From Ambrosia x helenae (Eukaryota; Streptophyta; Magnoliopsida; Asterales; Asteraceae): a stretch of 64,000 nucleotides of DNA. The stretch covers positions 9,447,618-9,511,617 of the forward strand of contig CM061231.1 of the NCBI GenBank assembly GCA_030844895.1. The letters run 5' to 3'. The notes under the pieces are model-generated. The model was not told the origin of the DNA. It saw only the letters and a list, made by a program, of their open reading frames with translations, and did no database searches. Positions 46,050-55,595 of the stretch are shown here, piece by piece. A program made the position numbers and the translations under genes. Position 1 is the first letter of the stretch. Each line of letters begins with the position of its first letter.

Positions 46050-46560
46050 ATGTATACGCAAAAAAAATATTACCAACAACGGCGCATTTTGACGTAGCAA
46101 GCCACGCCTTAGCCAATGCCTCCTTTTCGACATTGGACCATGGCCTTCGATGTTCCATCTTTGGTTTACCCCCCCCCCCTCTCCCCAGGACCTTTAGCTT
46201 TACTTTTACCTTTACCTTTACCTTGGGGTGGCGAAGGTTGAGTTTCCGGAACGATCTCTTCGTCGTCACATATCCTCGGTCGACGGGTTGAGCGGATCGA
46301 GAGGTGATGTTGCAGGAGGTGCCTGTGGAGAAAATTGTTGGCTTGTTTGAAAAGGAGTGGGAAACGATTGTTGCATTTGCATAAATTGTTGCATTTGCAT
46401 ATATTGCATTAGTTTAAATTGGGAAGAAAACGTTCGGGCTTTATTGGTGTCGTTGCAACGCCCTAAACGGTGTACTTGTTGCGAGATTGGTGAATCTAGT
46501 ACCGGGGTGTAACACCCGCCGTTGGATTCGGGTTGAAGGGATTGATTGGATCATGAATAT
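45405..46560 (-). pseudogene. Myb/SANT gene remnant of PIF/Harbinger ORF1 type, copy 2
   Basis: The first exon zone (46560-46070, minus) reads 'HDPINPFNPNPTAGVTPRY', a basic 'GKGKGKSKAKGPGE' tract and 'RRPWSNVEKEALAKAWLATS' then KCAVVGN. A poly-C run on the plus strand (46173-46185) shifts the frame. The second exon zone (about 45570-45420) repeats the SSEAFW-like and EPYRK-like block seen in copy 1. Between them lies a MITE (45644-46014). Stops near 46420-46460 confirm it is broken. Confidence 0.65.
45644..46014. mobile_element. MITE in the intron of Myb/SANT copy 2
   Basis: 371 bp. TAGAGTAAAGATCTTGTACA then AAGTGTTTTTTTGGTAAGAAC at the left mirrors TTTGATCTTTACTCTA at the right, with CTTTGATTCTCACA inside. 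TA tracts flank both ends. The tips resemble MITE A (TTGTACAAAGTG). Copy 1 of the gene lacks this insertion at the same site. Confidence 0.85.
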
Positions 46561-47934
46561 TTTGTATAAAAAGTTGTGTTTATAAAAAAATTAGAGAGAA
46601 ATTGTTTAAATAGAGTGTGGGTTTTGTATAAAAATGAGGGGAGAGGGGTTGTTTTATAATTGAAAAAACTTTCATTTTTTTAAAGACCGTTTGATTTTTC
46701 AAGGTCGAAAATTAAATGGTGAGGGCCGTCTTCGTTGGATTTGAGTTTTTATATTCATCAGAATACTTTAAAGTCGTTATAGTTACTAAAATATTGGACA
46801 AGTTTCTAAACAAAGATAACGTGGAGGACCAAAAGATGTAACGATCATCTATTTAGCTCAGCGTGGAGGTAAAGCAACTAGAAAAGTGAGACAAAAACTA
46901 AAGAGACAAGGGATAATACTTCTAAATTCTGAATTACCCTTTAATATTGCTTAGTGTCTCATTTTGGCCATAATAAATCAATAACTCAATTTTGTGACAA
47001 ATAGAGTTGTAGTTATCCAAGCATCTTTGCGGGACGTGTTATCGCTATTCTAATGCCAAAAGTACCGGTCCCATAAAACGGAAAACAGGCACCGGAAACA
47101 ATACAAAAAATGATTGTATTGTACTGGTACCGATATTCAAAGGTACATTAACCTAAAATCCAGTACCAAAAGTAACTATTACACAACTATGTTAAAAAAA
47201 GGTTTTTAAATATGAAAGTACTATTACAACTATGTTTAAAAAACAAAGGGATTTCTAAATATTGATGAACGTTAACAAAACATGGTGATGTACCTTAATG
47301 CTGCGACATTATTGAAGTGTTGAAATTTTTTAATTTATTTTGGTACCTAGACTATTTTAAGTCTTACTTTCCTTTAAATATTCTATAAACATAATTATGA
47401 AATATTTGTTTCTATGATACCATTCATAACTTACGACTTATATTTCGTTTGCGAGATAGTATAAATTACTAGATCTATAACAAAAAATATATTTTTTTAG
47501 ATACCATTCTTTTAAAATATTATTGTTTTTTTTTTTTTAACAACCAAACATTTTATAGCTAAATATAAGAGAAAACAACGAAAGAAGGCCCCTACAAAAC
47601 CATGGGAAAACTAAACAAAATTGGAGACATTAAACTCGTTTCAATCCTCCCAAGAGATCGCACCCAAGTTGCCACGATTAACACCAATATTTATAAAAAG
47701 AAACTAAAACCGATGATAGATAAGAAGGGAATGTTGGGTACGTTGCTGGACCATACGACGTCATGGCACAAGTTTGAGGTAAACGTCAACCAAAGTTATA
47801 TGTAGAACCAAGGTCAACAACAATATATAGTGGTTACCCGCTTGCTAGCGACCTTGCAAAAAGGTTAAAGATGGAAATGATTTAAAAATGCCACTGTACA
47901 TGGTTATTTTTTATATAAGAAAAGAGAACTAGTA
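46561..47934. other. Intergenic DNA without a supported gene
   Basis: AT-rich. A 67-codon frame at 47602-47805 has no recognisable feature. GGTTACCCGCTTGCTAGCGA at 47832 resembles a motif in GDSL intron 4 (about 7936). Nothing else stands out. Confidence 0.5.
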
Positions 47935-47943
47935 TTAAATATA

Positions 47944-49429
47944 GGAAAAATTACAGAAATCGTCCTTTATATTACAACGTTTTTCAGTGGTTGTCCTTTA
48001 ACTTCAAAATTGATGAGAATCGTCCTTTATATTATAAAATCTTGTAGCTCTCGTCATTTAGCACTAACCTGGTTAGTTTTCATGGTTAATTCTGACCAAA
48101 TGAACCCACATGAGGGTAAATTGGTCTTTTCACCTACTAATCAAAAAATATTTTAATTCATTAAAACAAAAAAAATAAAAATATTTAATATATAATACAA
48201 TAAGAATTTTCTAAAATTAAAAATATTTTATAAAAACAAAAGCCATTCCTGCCCTCTCTACCTTTCTTACACCACCAGCCACCCCCCAACCTCCGGGCAG
48301 CCACCCCACCACCTAACCTTCGGCAACTTCCACAACCCTATCTTTGACAACTAAACCCTAACCACCATCTTCACTCAAGATCGAAACACCTAAATCTAGA
48401 AACCCTAAGAGCATTCACAGTAGCTTCCTCATCCCCCATTCCCTCACAACCAATCACAACCACATATTCACTAAAAATCATTACAGTTTCTCTCTCCTCC
48501 ACTCACAACTACTTTCAAACAAATACTAAAAATAAATGCACCTTCCAGTTTTCCCCAAAAGATTCACAAGTAACCCCAATTATACCGATCAACAGTAGAT
48601 TCCCCATTTTTCTTCACTCACAACCACTCACACCCACCCCATATAATTTTGGGGACACACTCACATAAAATGGGGGAGCTACTGTGAATGCTCTAACCAC
48701 CATCCTCGCTCAAGAAACCCCAAAATCCAGAAACCCTAACCAACATCTAAGCTTACACACAGTCTGAGCCTAAAGGTGAATGGAGGTGGTCGTGGGAGTT
48801 GTTACATGTGGGTAGATGAGAACATTGATATCAATAAAACACAGTAACTGACATGATTTCAAGAACTTTGTAGTTCTGTGTTCATAACTTTGTATTTTAA
48901 ATGATTTTCAATTTGTTCACAGGTCGTGAGAGTTAATTCCATTTCTATTTGTTCACATCTTCCTATGTTCATAACTTTAAAGTTCTGTGTACTTTTGATT
49001 TTTGTAGTCAAACTGATGAAAACTTTGAATTTTAAATGATTTTCAATATTACTTACAAGATTTCAGAAACTACACTAAATCGTATATCGTGTATCACATT
49101 TGGGAAAAACATTTGTAAAATGTACAGCCTGATCCATTGCATTTTTTCCCAAAAGAGTAGCAGGTTTGACAATGACTTTGTTACAGAGGAGGCCAATGGA
49201 ACTCACGAGGCAAATGTCACAAAGAGTAGCAGGGTGTGAAAAGACTAATTTACCCTCATATGATGTTCATCTGGTCAGAATTAACCATGAAAAATAACTA
49301 GGTTAGTGCTAAAGGACGAGAGCTGCAAGATTTTTATAACATAAAGGACGATTCCCATCAATTTTTAAGTTAAAGGACAACCACTGAAAAAACGCTGTAA
49401 ACATAAAGGACGATTTCTGTAATTTTTCC
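47944..49429. mobile_element. MULE-type element with 9 bp target duplication
   Basis: 1486 bp with terminal inverted repeats of nearly 200 bp (GGAAAAATTACAGAAATCGT / its complement). It is flanked by perfect 9 bp duplications TTAAATATA (47935-47943, 49430-49438). Long TIRs and a 9 bp duplication are characteristic of Mutator-like elements. There is no transposase. The interior carries leader-like CCACC-rich sequence and a nested Tourist MITE. Confidence 0.9.
48409..48693. mobile_element. Tourist-like MITE nested in the MULE
   Basis: 285 bp. GAGCATTCACAGTAGC pairs with GCTACTGTGAATGCTC, and TAA flanks both sides (48406-48408, 48694-48696), as expected for PIF/Harbinger-driven insertion. Confidence 0.9.
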
Positions 49430-49438
49430 TTAAATATA

Positions 49439-49707
49439 AGTATTTTGTTGACATTGTAGCATTTTATTTAATATTGTCACGTCAACCTTATAATACGGAC
49501 AAAAGTGTTTGCCCAAATAATTAGAAGATTACAACGGGGAAAAACCCCCACATTCCCACAAAGTTTTGGATATCTTATCCTCACTCTTATCTTCTCTTAC
49601 CTCCTTAATCTTCCTATTATCACTTAAGTACATCACATAAACATTGATCATTAGATGATGGATTTAATCCTTAATTTCACCGACATCCTTCATACTTGTA
49701 TGCAACT
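49439..49707. other. Intergenic DNA
   Basis: No gene or named repeat is seen between the MULE and the CACTA terminus. Confidence 0.5.
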
Positions 49708-49985
49708 CACTACAAGAAAACAAACTGTCGGCCACACCTTTAGCGGCGACGCGCCTAGGTGTGGCCGCTAATAACTCAATCCCACCTAACAATTTACGGA
49801 CCAATCATGACCGTTGATTAGCGGTGACACGGTGTCAATAGCGACGTTTAATTGCCGACGGAAGCTTTAGCGGCGTCTGTCGCCGGCTAAAGGCGACTGT
49901 TGCCGTTAAAGGGTCAGCATTTATGTCGCCGCTAATGGTCGCTAATAACTCAATCCCCACCTAACAATTTTTACTGACATAAATG
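49708..49985 (+). mobile_element. CACTA (En/Spm) terminal fragment
   Basis: Begins CACTACAAGAAAAC, the standard plant CACTA terminus, followed by GC-rich subterminal repeats: TTTAGCGGCGACGCG, 'GCTAATAACTCAATCC' (49766, 49940) and CACCTAACAATTT. The matching CTTGTAGTG end is not found nearby, so only one end remains. Confidence 0.8.
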
Positions 49986-50337
49986 TAGGTTTATAGGATT
50001 ATAGTGTATTTGTTTATATATTTATGTAGAACTGGTACTTTACCCGCTGTGCGTTGCGGCAACGTTGAAGCGTAAAGTAACTCAAATTTGTATTGCCTTA
50101 TGAAAACACATATTTGACCGACTCTTTTTGAACAAAATTTACGTCTAAACGTAGAATAACTAAAAACATACATAAAAATAACATGAAAACGTATTACCTT
50201 TTAGATTACTCATTTCATAAATGGTTCGTAGCGTACACCAATTTATATTTATACCGACACATACGTAAATATGAGTGTGTAAAATTCTAGGTGGTCAAAA
50301 TAATATTTTATAAAGTTTTAGAAAATTTAGAGGGTTA
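49986..50337. other. AT-rich spacer with a Helitron-like GC motif
   Basis: 'ACTTTACCCGCTGTGCGTTG' then CGGC at 50036 resembles the GC-rich hairpin near Helitron 3' ends on the minus strand, but the terminal CTRR is not intact, so no element is called. Confidence 0.3.
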
Positions 50338-50380
50338 AGTGCATTTACATCCCCTCCACCAAATCTCCTCTATCAAATTA

Positions 50381-50697
50381 GAGCATTCACATCCCTTCAC
50401 CAAATCTCATCTATCAAATTACACTAAAAATCACTAACTTTACCCTTAAATCTTCTCTCTTCTAATTAAAATAATAATACTTTTTCATACTTTTATCATT
50501 ATATTTTCTCTCTCTTCACTCACAACCACTTACAAAAATATTAAAATATATATATGGGTGAACAGTATCTTTTCATATATAGGGCATGAACAGCGCTTTC
50601 TCTAAATATTTTCTCTCCCTCCACTTACAACCACTCACACCCACCCCATATAATTTGAGGGAACCCTCACATATTTGGTTCCGGGTTGTGAATGCTC
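50381..50697. mobile_element. Tourist-like MITE (inner), inserted into its own family
   Basis: 317 bp, GAGCATTCACATCCC ... GGTTGTGAATGCTC, flanked by TTA (50378-50380, 50698-50700). The host sequence around it (CAAATTA|CACCAAAAA) is the same stretch found inside the insert (CAAATTACACTAAAAA). Confidence 0.9.
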
Positions 50698-50827
50698 TTA
50701 CACCAAAAAATCATTACTCCACCTCTAAATCTTCTCTCTCCTAATTAAAATAATAATATTTTTCATACTTTTATCAATATATTTTCTCTCTCCTCCTCAC
50801 AACCACTTACAAAAATATTAAAATATA

Positions 50828-51964
50828 GAGAAAAATTGCTTGAATGGTCCCTGTGGTTTGCACTTTTTTCACCTATAGTCCCCAGGTTCTCAAAATTAAG
50901 CCATAGTCCTAAAACAGTGAATTTTTTTTTTTTAACTCAGATAGTCCATGGAGCTAACTGAGGTTAAATAATCCAATTAAGTGGGCGTGAAATTACAAAA
51001 CTACCATTTTTATAAAACAAAATAAATAAAACACTAGTGGGCCCCACATTTTATAATTAAATATATAAAAAAACCCTTAATCCCTACATCACACCACCAC
51101 CACCAACTTCATCTTCCCCACCCTATCACCACCACCCACCACCACCACCAACCAACAACCACCCACTGGAATCAAAAACCCAAACCACACCCGAGTTCTT
51201 GAACCCATCAAATCTAGAGAACCAACACCACCATCGGACAACCAGTAAGTAACCCTCAACACCACCTCTGACCTGCTAACAACCACCACCACTCCCCGTC
51301 AAGTTTCATCCTGTACTGCACCATAACGATACCACCACCTCCCAACGAGATTAACAGTCAAACGAAGCCACCATAACCACCACTGAAACCATCGATCGAG
51401 CCACTAACGTGAACCAGGACACCATTATCACCCCCGTCGGTCGTCTTCTTCGGGTATACCACCACCATCAGCCAGGAACCACCATCACAGCCACCATCCT
51501 TGTCGAGCTCCACCACTAAACTTCGGGACCCACAACCGGTTGAGTTTTTTAGGGTTAGGGTTTTGAGGGGTATTGAATTTGAAGGTCCTAGGGTTAGGGT
51601 TTGACGGAAAGGTGTTTCTGATACATATGGTGATGGTGATCAGATACGGTGGGTGGGAGAATGAAGTGGGTGGTGGTGGAGGGTGGAGATGGGTGGTGGT
51701 GGTTTTGTGGAGGTGATGAGGTGAAGAAGATGAAGTGGGAAGATGAAGTGTGGAACCCACATTAATTAGTATATTTTTTTATTAAAGTAAGGGTAGTTTT
51801 GTAGTTTCACACCCACTTAACTGGATTATTTAACCTCAGTTTGCTCCAGGGACTATCCGAATTAAAAAATTCACTGTTTCAGGGACTATGGCTATAATTT
51901 TGAAAACTTGGGGACTATAGGTGAAAAAAGTGCAAAGTACAGGGACCATTCGAGTAATTTTCTC
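50828..51964. mobile_element. MULE-type element with 9 bp target duplication
   Basis: 1137 bp. GAGAAAAATTGCTTGAATGG mirrors CGAGTAATTTTCTC; the inverted arms extend about 170 bp. Perfect 9 bp duplications TAAAATATA lie at 50819-50827 and 51965-51973. No transposase. The interior has His/Pro/Ser-coding CCACC repeats and a possible captured leader (51540-51760), with no recognised protein. Confidence 0.92.
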
Positions 51965-52126
51965 TAAAATATATATAGGGGTGAACAATAGTTTTTCAAA
52001 TATAGGGTGTGAACAGTGCTTTCACCAAATATTTTCTCTCTCATCCACTCACAACAACTCACACCCACCCCATATAATTTAAGGGAACCTCTCACATAAT
52101 TTGGTGGACGGGATGTGAATGCTTTA

Positions 52127-53168
52127 AGGGAAAAAGATATGAAAATGCAAATGCCACTTTCCTCTACTTTTATAAAGAGAAAAAAACCATTTAATTTAAT
52201 TAATAATAAAAGAAATAATTATAATAAAGTAATGTTGTTAGAAAACCCAAAACATCATTTTTAAACATATTTAGGGCTGAACATCTGCTCAAGCATATCT
52301 AAAAAATCTGTTGAAATAAAAATGACCATCTGTTGAAATAGAATGACCATCTGTTGAATTATATATGCTCAGGTATAACATAATTACATTATACGCCAAA
52401 GTAACAACAACGTATAGTACTTACAATATATATTAAAATACAAATCTATTAAATTAAACTAATAAGAACATTTTACATTACATTGTAATAAACATCATAA
52501 CAACTAACTATGATCACAATATAAACTTAACTGACTCTAGATAATTGAATTACTAATTTGGTGTTTACTAAACATACCATAGCTATTGGTCTGTTTATGT
52601 TTATTATATTTTGGTGAGTAATTGTTTTAGAAAAAAGATATACTCTTCCCGTGTTTTCACATGGGGTTTCACCTAGATGTGCATGTATTTATATATTTTT
52701 TAGATGTTTAAAGTTTTGTTTAGTTGTGACTGTATTGAAGTTTTTATCTGCAAATGAAGTAGAGGGGTTGATATTTAGGGGATCCTTGTTTGTTTTTAAT
52801 ATCTGTTATCCCATTAGAGCTTTAATCCGTCTGTTGATTTATCTTTTCGTGGTTGTAAACACTTTCAGTACTAAACATCTGATCAGTACTATTAACTGGT
52901 ATCATGAAAGGAACAGATGTTACTAAACAAATTTTCCTTACAACAGACGATTGGCTTGTTAATGTTGTCTTTAGTAAACAGACCTTAAAATATGATATAG
53001 TATTCGCGTGTTTTCACACCGGATTTCACCTAGTATAAACTTAAGTGAGCAAGAGTATTCAAATTCCAAAGCATGATATCATAAAAAATAGCCGAAATTA
53101 TATTCACTGAAAACATGGAAAGAAAACCATTCGAACTGAACAAAAGATAAAAAAAACATTAAGGTAAA
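52127..53168. other. AT-rich region with two Helitron-like 3' motifs
   Basis: No supported gene. CATCTGTT words recur (52308-52355). A sequence with GTGTTTTCAC and GGGTTTCACCTAG at 52651-52676 is echoed at 53008-53033 (GCGTGTTTTCACACC, GGATTTCACCTAG|T), resembling hairpin plus CTAG|T Helitron ends. Confidence 0.45.
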
Positions 53169-54694
53169 CTAAAAAGAAGGTGAAATACAAGATTCGTTAA
53201 ATAACATTCCTCTTATGTCACAAAAGTTGTCCGCATGATAAAGGTAGTCAAAGTGAATGCTATCCATATATACTCCAATAACTTGTTGCCAAGCAGCATT
53301 CCATATCCATGTACCCTCACTCATCTTATGTGTAATATCTAGGGGTGTTCATCGAATCGAATAACGAATTTCGAACTAATCGAATCGAATTATTTGAATA
53401 ATTTATTTTTTTTACTGAATTCGTATTCAATTCGAATTCGATTAAAAGCTGACCAATTCGATTCGAATTTGTATTTGAATAAAAAAACTCAATTCGAATT
53501 CGTATTTGAATAAAAAAACTCAATTCGAATTCGATTCGAATTCGTATTAGAAACTCGAATTCGAAGCGAATTCGAATAAATTCGTTTAAGGTTAAGACTT
53601 AAGTTATGGGCTTTAGTTAGGTTTGGGCTTGCTAATGGGCTAATTTATGACTTAGGTTAAATTTATAGATTAGCCAAAGTTCTAAAGTTATATGTGTGTG
53701 TGTGTGTATATGTATTATTTTTATTCGAATTTCGAATCGAATCGAATTTAAAATCATAATTTACTGAACTCGAATGAATCGAATTCTGAACACCCGTAGT
53801 AATATCGGACAATTCACGAAATGGAACTTCACGAACATGTGTAAAAGGTAATACCTTAGTCCAAATTTCACCATCGAATTTCCAGAGATCAATAGACAAG
53901 TTGGGGAACCCTTTAGTAGCAAACATATGCAGTTTATCCTTTATACTTATAGTACGACCATGAGGAATCCAAGAATCTTGAACACACGGGAAATCATATA
54001 TTTTTTAAGGCCTCTAGATTAACATCGTATATAACTACAACGCTTTCAAAATATGACTAATACTTGGACACTGTAAAAATAATTTATCCTTACAAAACGT
54101 ACCAATAGACCAAGTATAATCACTTGTGTTGTACTTGGATTCAATTAAGAAAGGTATAGTTCTCCATGAGGCAGACAGTCTTGAGTAAACATAAGGACAA
54201 ATAACATCAAGATGACGTTTAATGTGTAATACTTTGTAGTCTTTGCTTGAATCTTTAAATATACCAACCGTATCCAATTTGAAGTTGTAAAAATTTTCAG
54301 TTTCAAAATCAGATAGTAATTTAAATGATTTTATAGTTGGATTCCAAAGAACCAACAAACAGGTTATTTTTTCATAAACCAATAGTAGTCCATCCAAACC
54401 AGAAAGAACTTCTATATCACTAAAGCTTGTTTGGATAGAGAAATATTGTATACTATCAAAAAGAGCATATTGTTGTCCGCCAAACGTATTGTAAAGAATA
54501 AGCGATGCACCTTTCTTTGTAATAAACTTTTTATTTTCAGAATTTTCCATCTGATTAATATGCATGATTGCAAAATTTTCGGTTAACAATTCGAAATTCC
54601 ATCTCTTAGATAGTACCTTTAAACGACCAACCATTTTAGTAGGAAGTCTTGTATATATATCCGAAAAAATAATCTCAAAATCAAGCTCTCCCAT
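53169..54694 (-). pseudogene. F-box protein gene, disrupted
   Basis: ATG at 54694 opens MGELDFEIIFSDIYTRLPTK, an N-terminal F-box (about residues 5-45) that would bind Skp1 in an SCF ubiquitin ligase. An F-box-associated (FBA) type region follows (SGLDGLLLVYEK, LVLWNPTIKSFKLL, KDYKVLHI). The frame stops at 54035 because of a small deletion. A second shift near 54000 leads to 'DFPCVQDSWIPHGRTISI', then 'SIDLWKFDGEIWTKV', until a hAT-like MITE (53340-53798) interrupts. Beyond it the tail resumes ('GTWIWNAAWQQVIGVYMDS') to a TAG at 53169-53171. Its partner substrate is unknown. Confidence 0.85.
53340..53798. mobile_element. hAT-like MITE inserted in the F-box gene
   Basis: 459 bp starting TAGGGGTGTTCA and ending TGAACACCCGTA, flanked by perfect 8 bp duplications GTAATATC (53332-53339, 53799-53806), the hAT signature. 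The interior is a run of 'ATTCGAATTCGAATCGAAT' type words, so the element can fold extensively. (GT)n lies at 53693-53708. Confidence 0.95.
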
Positions 54695-55595
54695 GATGAA
54701 AAGACAAATATTGTGATGAATATGGACTTACAAATTGAAAACTGACACAAGAATAATGGCGTCTTTGAACAAACAGAGGAAAAAGGGAATTGTTATGAAT
54801 ATATTTGAATTGAATGTTAGATGAACTGGAAAAAGGGTTAGATTTTGAGTTTAATGACAATTATAATTCAACTTAAACAAACGGTTTGTTTTGGAAAGGA
54901 TTGTATGTAATTAGTTAATAAAAAAAAGCAAATCATAATGTTGTTTATATATAGATAATTTGAGAAACCGAATCGTTTTACATAACCTGTTTTAATGTTT
55001 TAATTACAAACCGTATTTCAGCGTTTAAATTTGTTTCCAAATTAAAATTAAGGCCGACATCATAAATCTTTAGTAAAAATCGGATTATAAAATAACTAAG
55101 ATTTTCGAATCAGTAATCTAACCAATAGAAATATTTACAATAAATTATAATATGATAAACACTTTGTTCGATTCATTATACCTTATATAAATAACTTATT
55201 TTTAGTAATTAAACTTCATATTATATGTTTTTATATAAATAATCATATGTTTGACGAAAGTCAACCATGTTGAAACGTATCTTCTATTTACTGTATCAAC
55301 TGTTTGATAACATCAATTGATTGCTCAACAGTATCATAAAACAACTTAAATGCGTTAAAAATTTCCAAACAGAGTTTAGTATATGAGACAGATCTTGAAC
55401 ATCAAAATTTGTCATCGGATATATGCCACGTCACTTCTCAAAAACAGCCTTTTTGCCATATCAGCAACCCTTTTTCATTCTTTTATTTCTCAAAAACAGA
55501 CGTAACATTGTCTTATTAACTTTTAAATACATAAAAACGGTTTTCCCTCTTCCACACCCTAAACAGATTTCACATCATCTCCTTCAATCTTCTGC
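54695..55595. other. Divergent intergenic region
   Basis: AT-rich DNA separating the F-box pseudogene (minus) from the gag-like gene (plus). Either promoter could lie here. No repeat family or clear core element is recognised. Confidence 0.4.

Larger units (their letters stand above)
50338..52123. mobile_element. Tourist-like MITE (outer), split by two later insertions
   Basis: Its ends AGTGCATTTACATCCC and GGGATGTGAATGCT are flanked by TTA (50335-50337, 52124-52126). Its own body is only about 330 bp; the rest is an inner Tourist copy (50381-50697) and a MULE (50828-51964). The body reads continuously across both inserts ('CATATAATTTAAGGGAACC' tail). Confidence 0.85.

Noticed and set aside
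50030..50080. Helitron 3' end near ACTTTACCCGCTGTGCG
   Set aside because: The GC-rich hairpin-like motif is there, but the terminal CTRR in the right orientation is not.
53663..53926. A separate small minus-strand gene
   Set aside because: Its 5' part is the C-terminal portion of the F-box pseudogene and its 3' part is the hAT-like MITE; it is a chimera made by the insertion.
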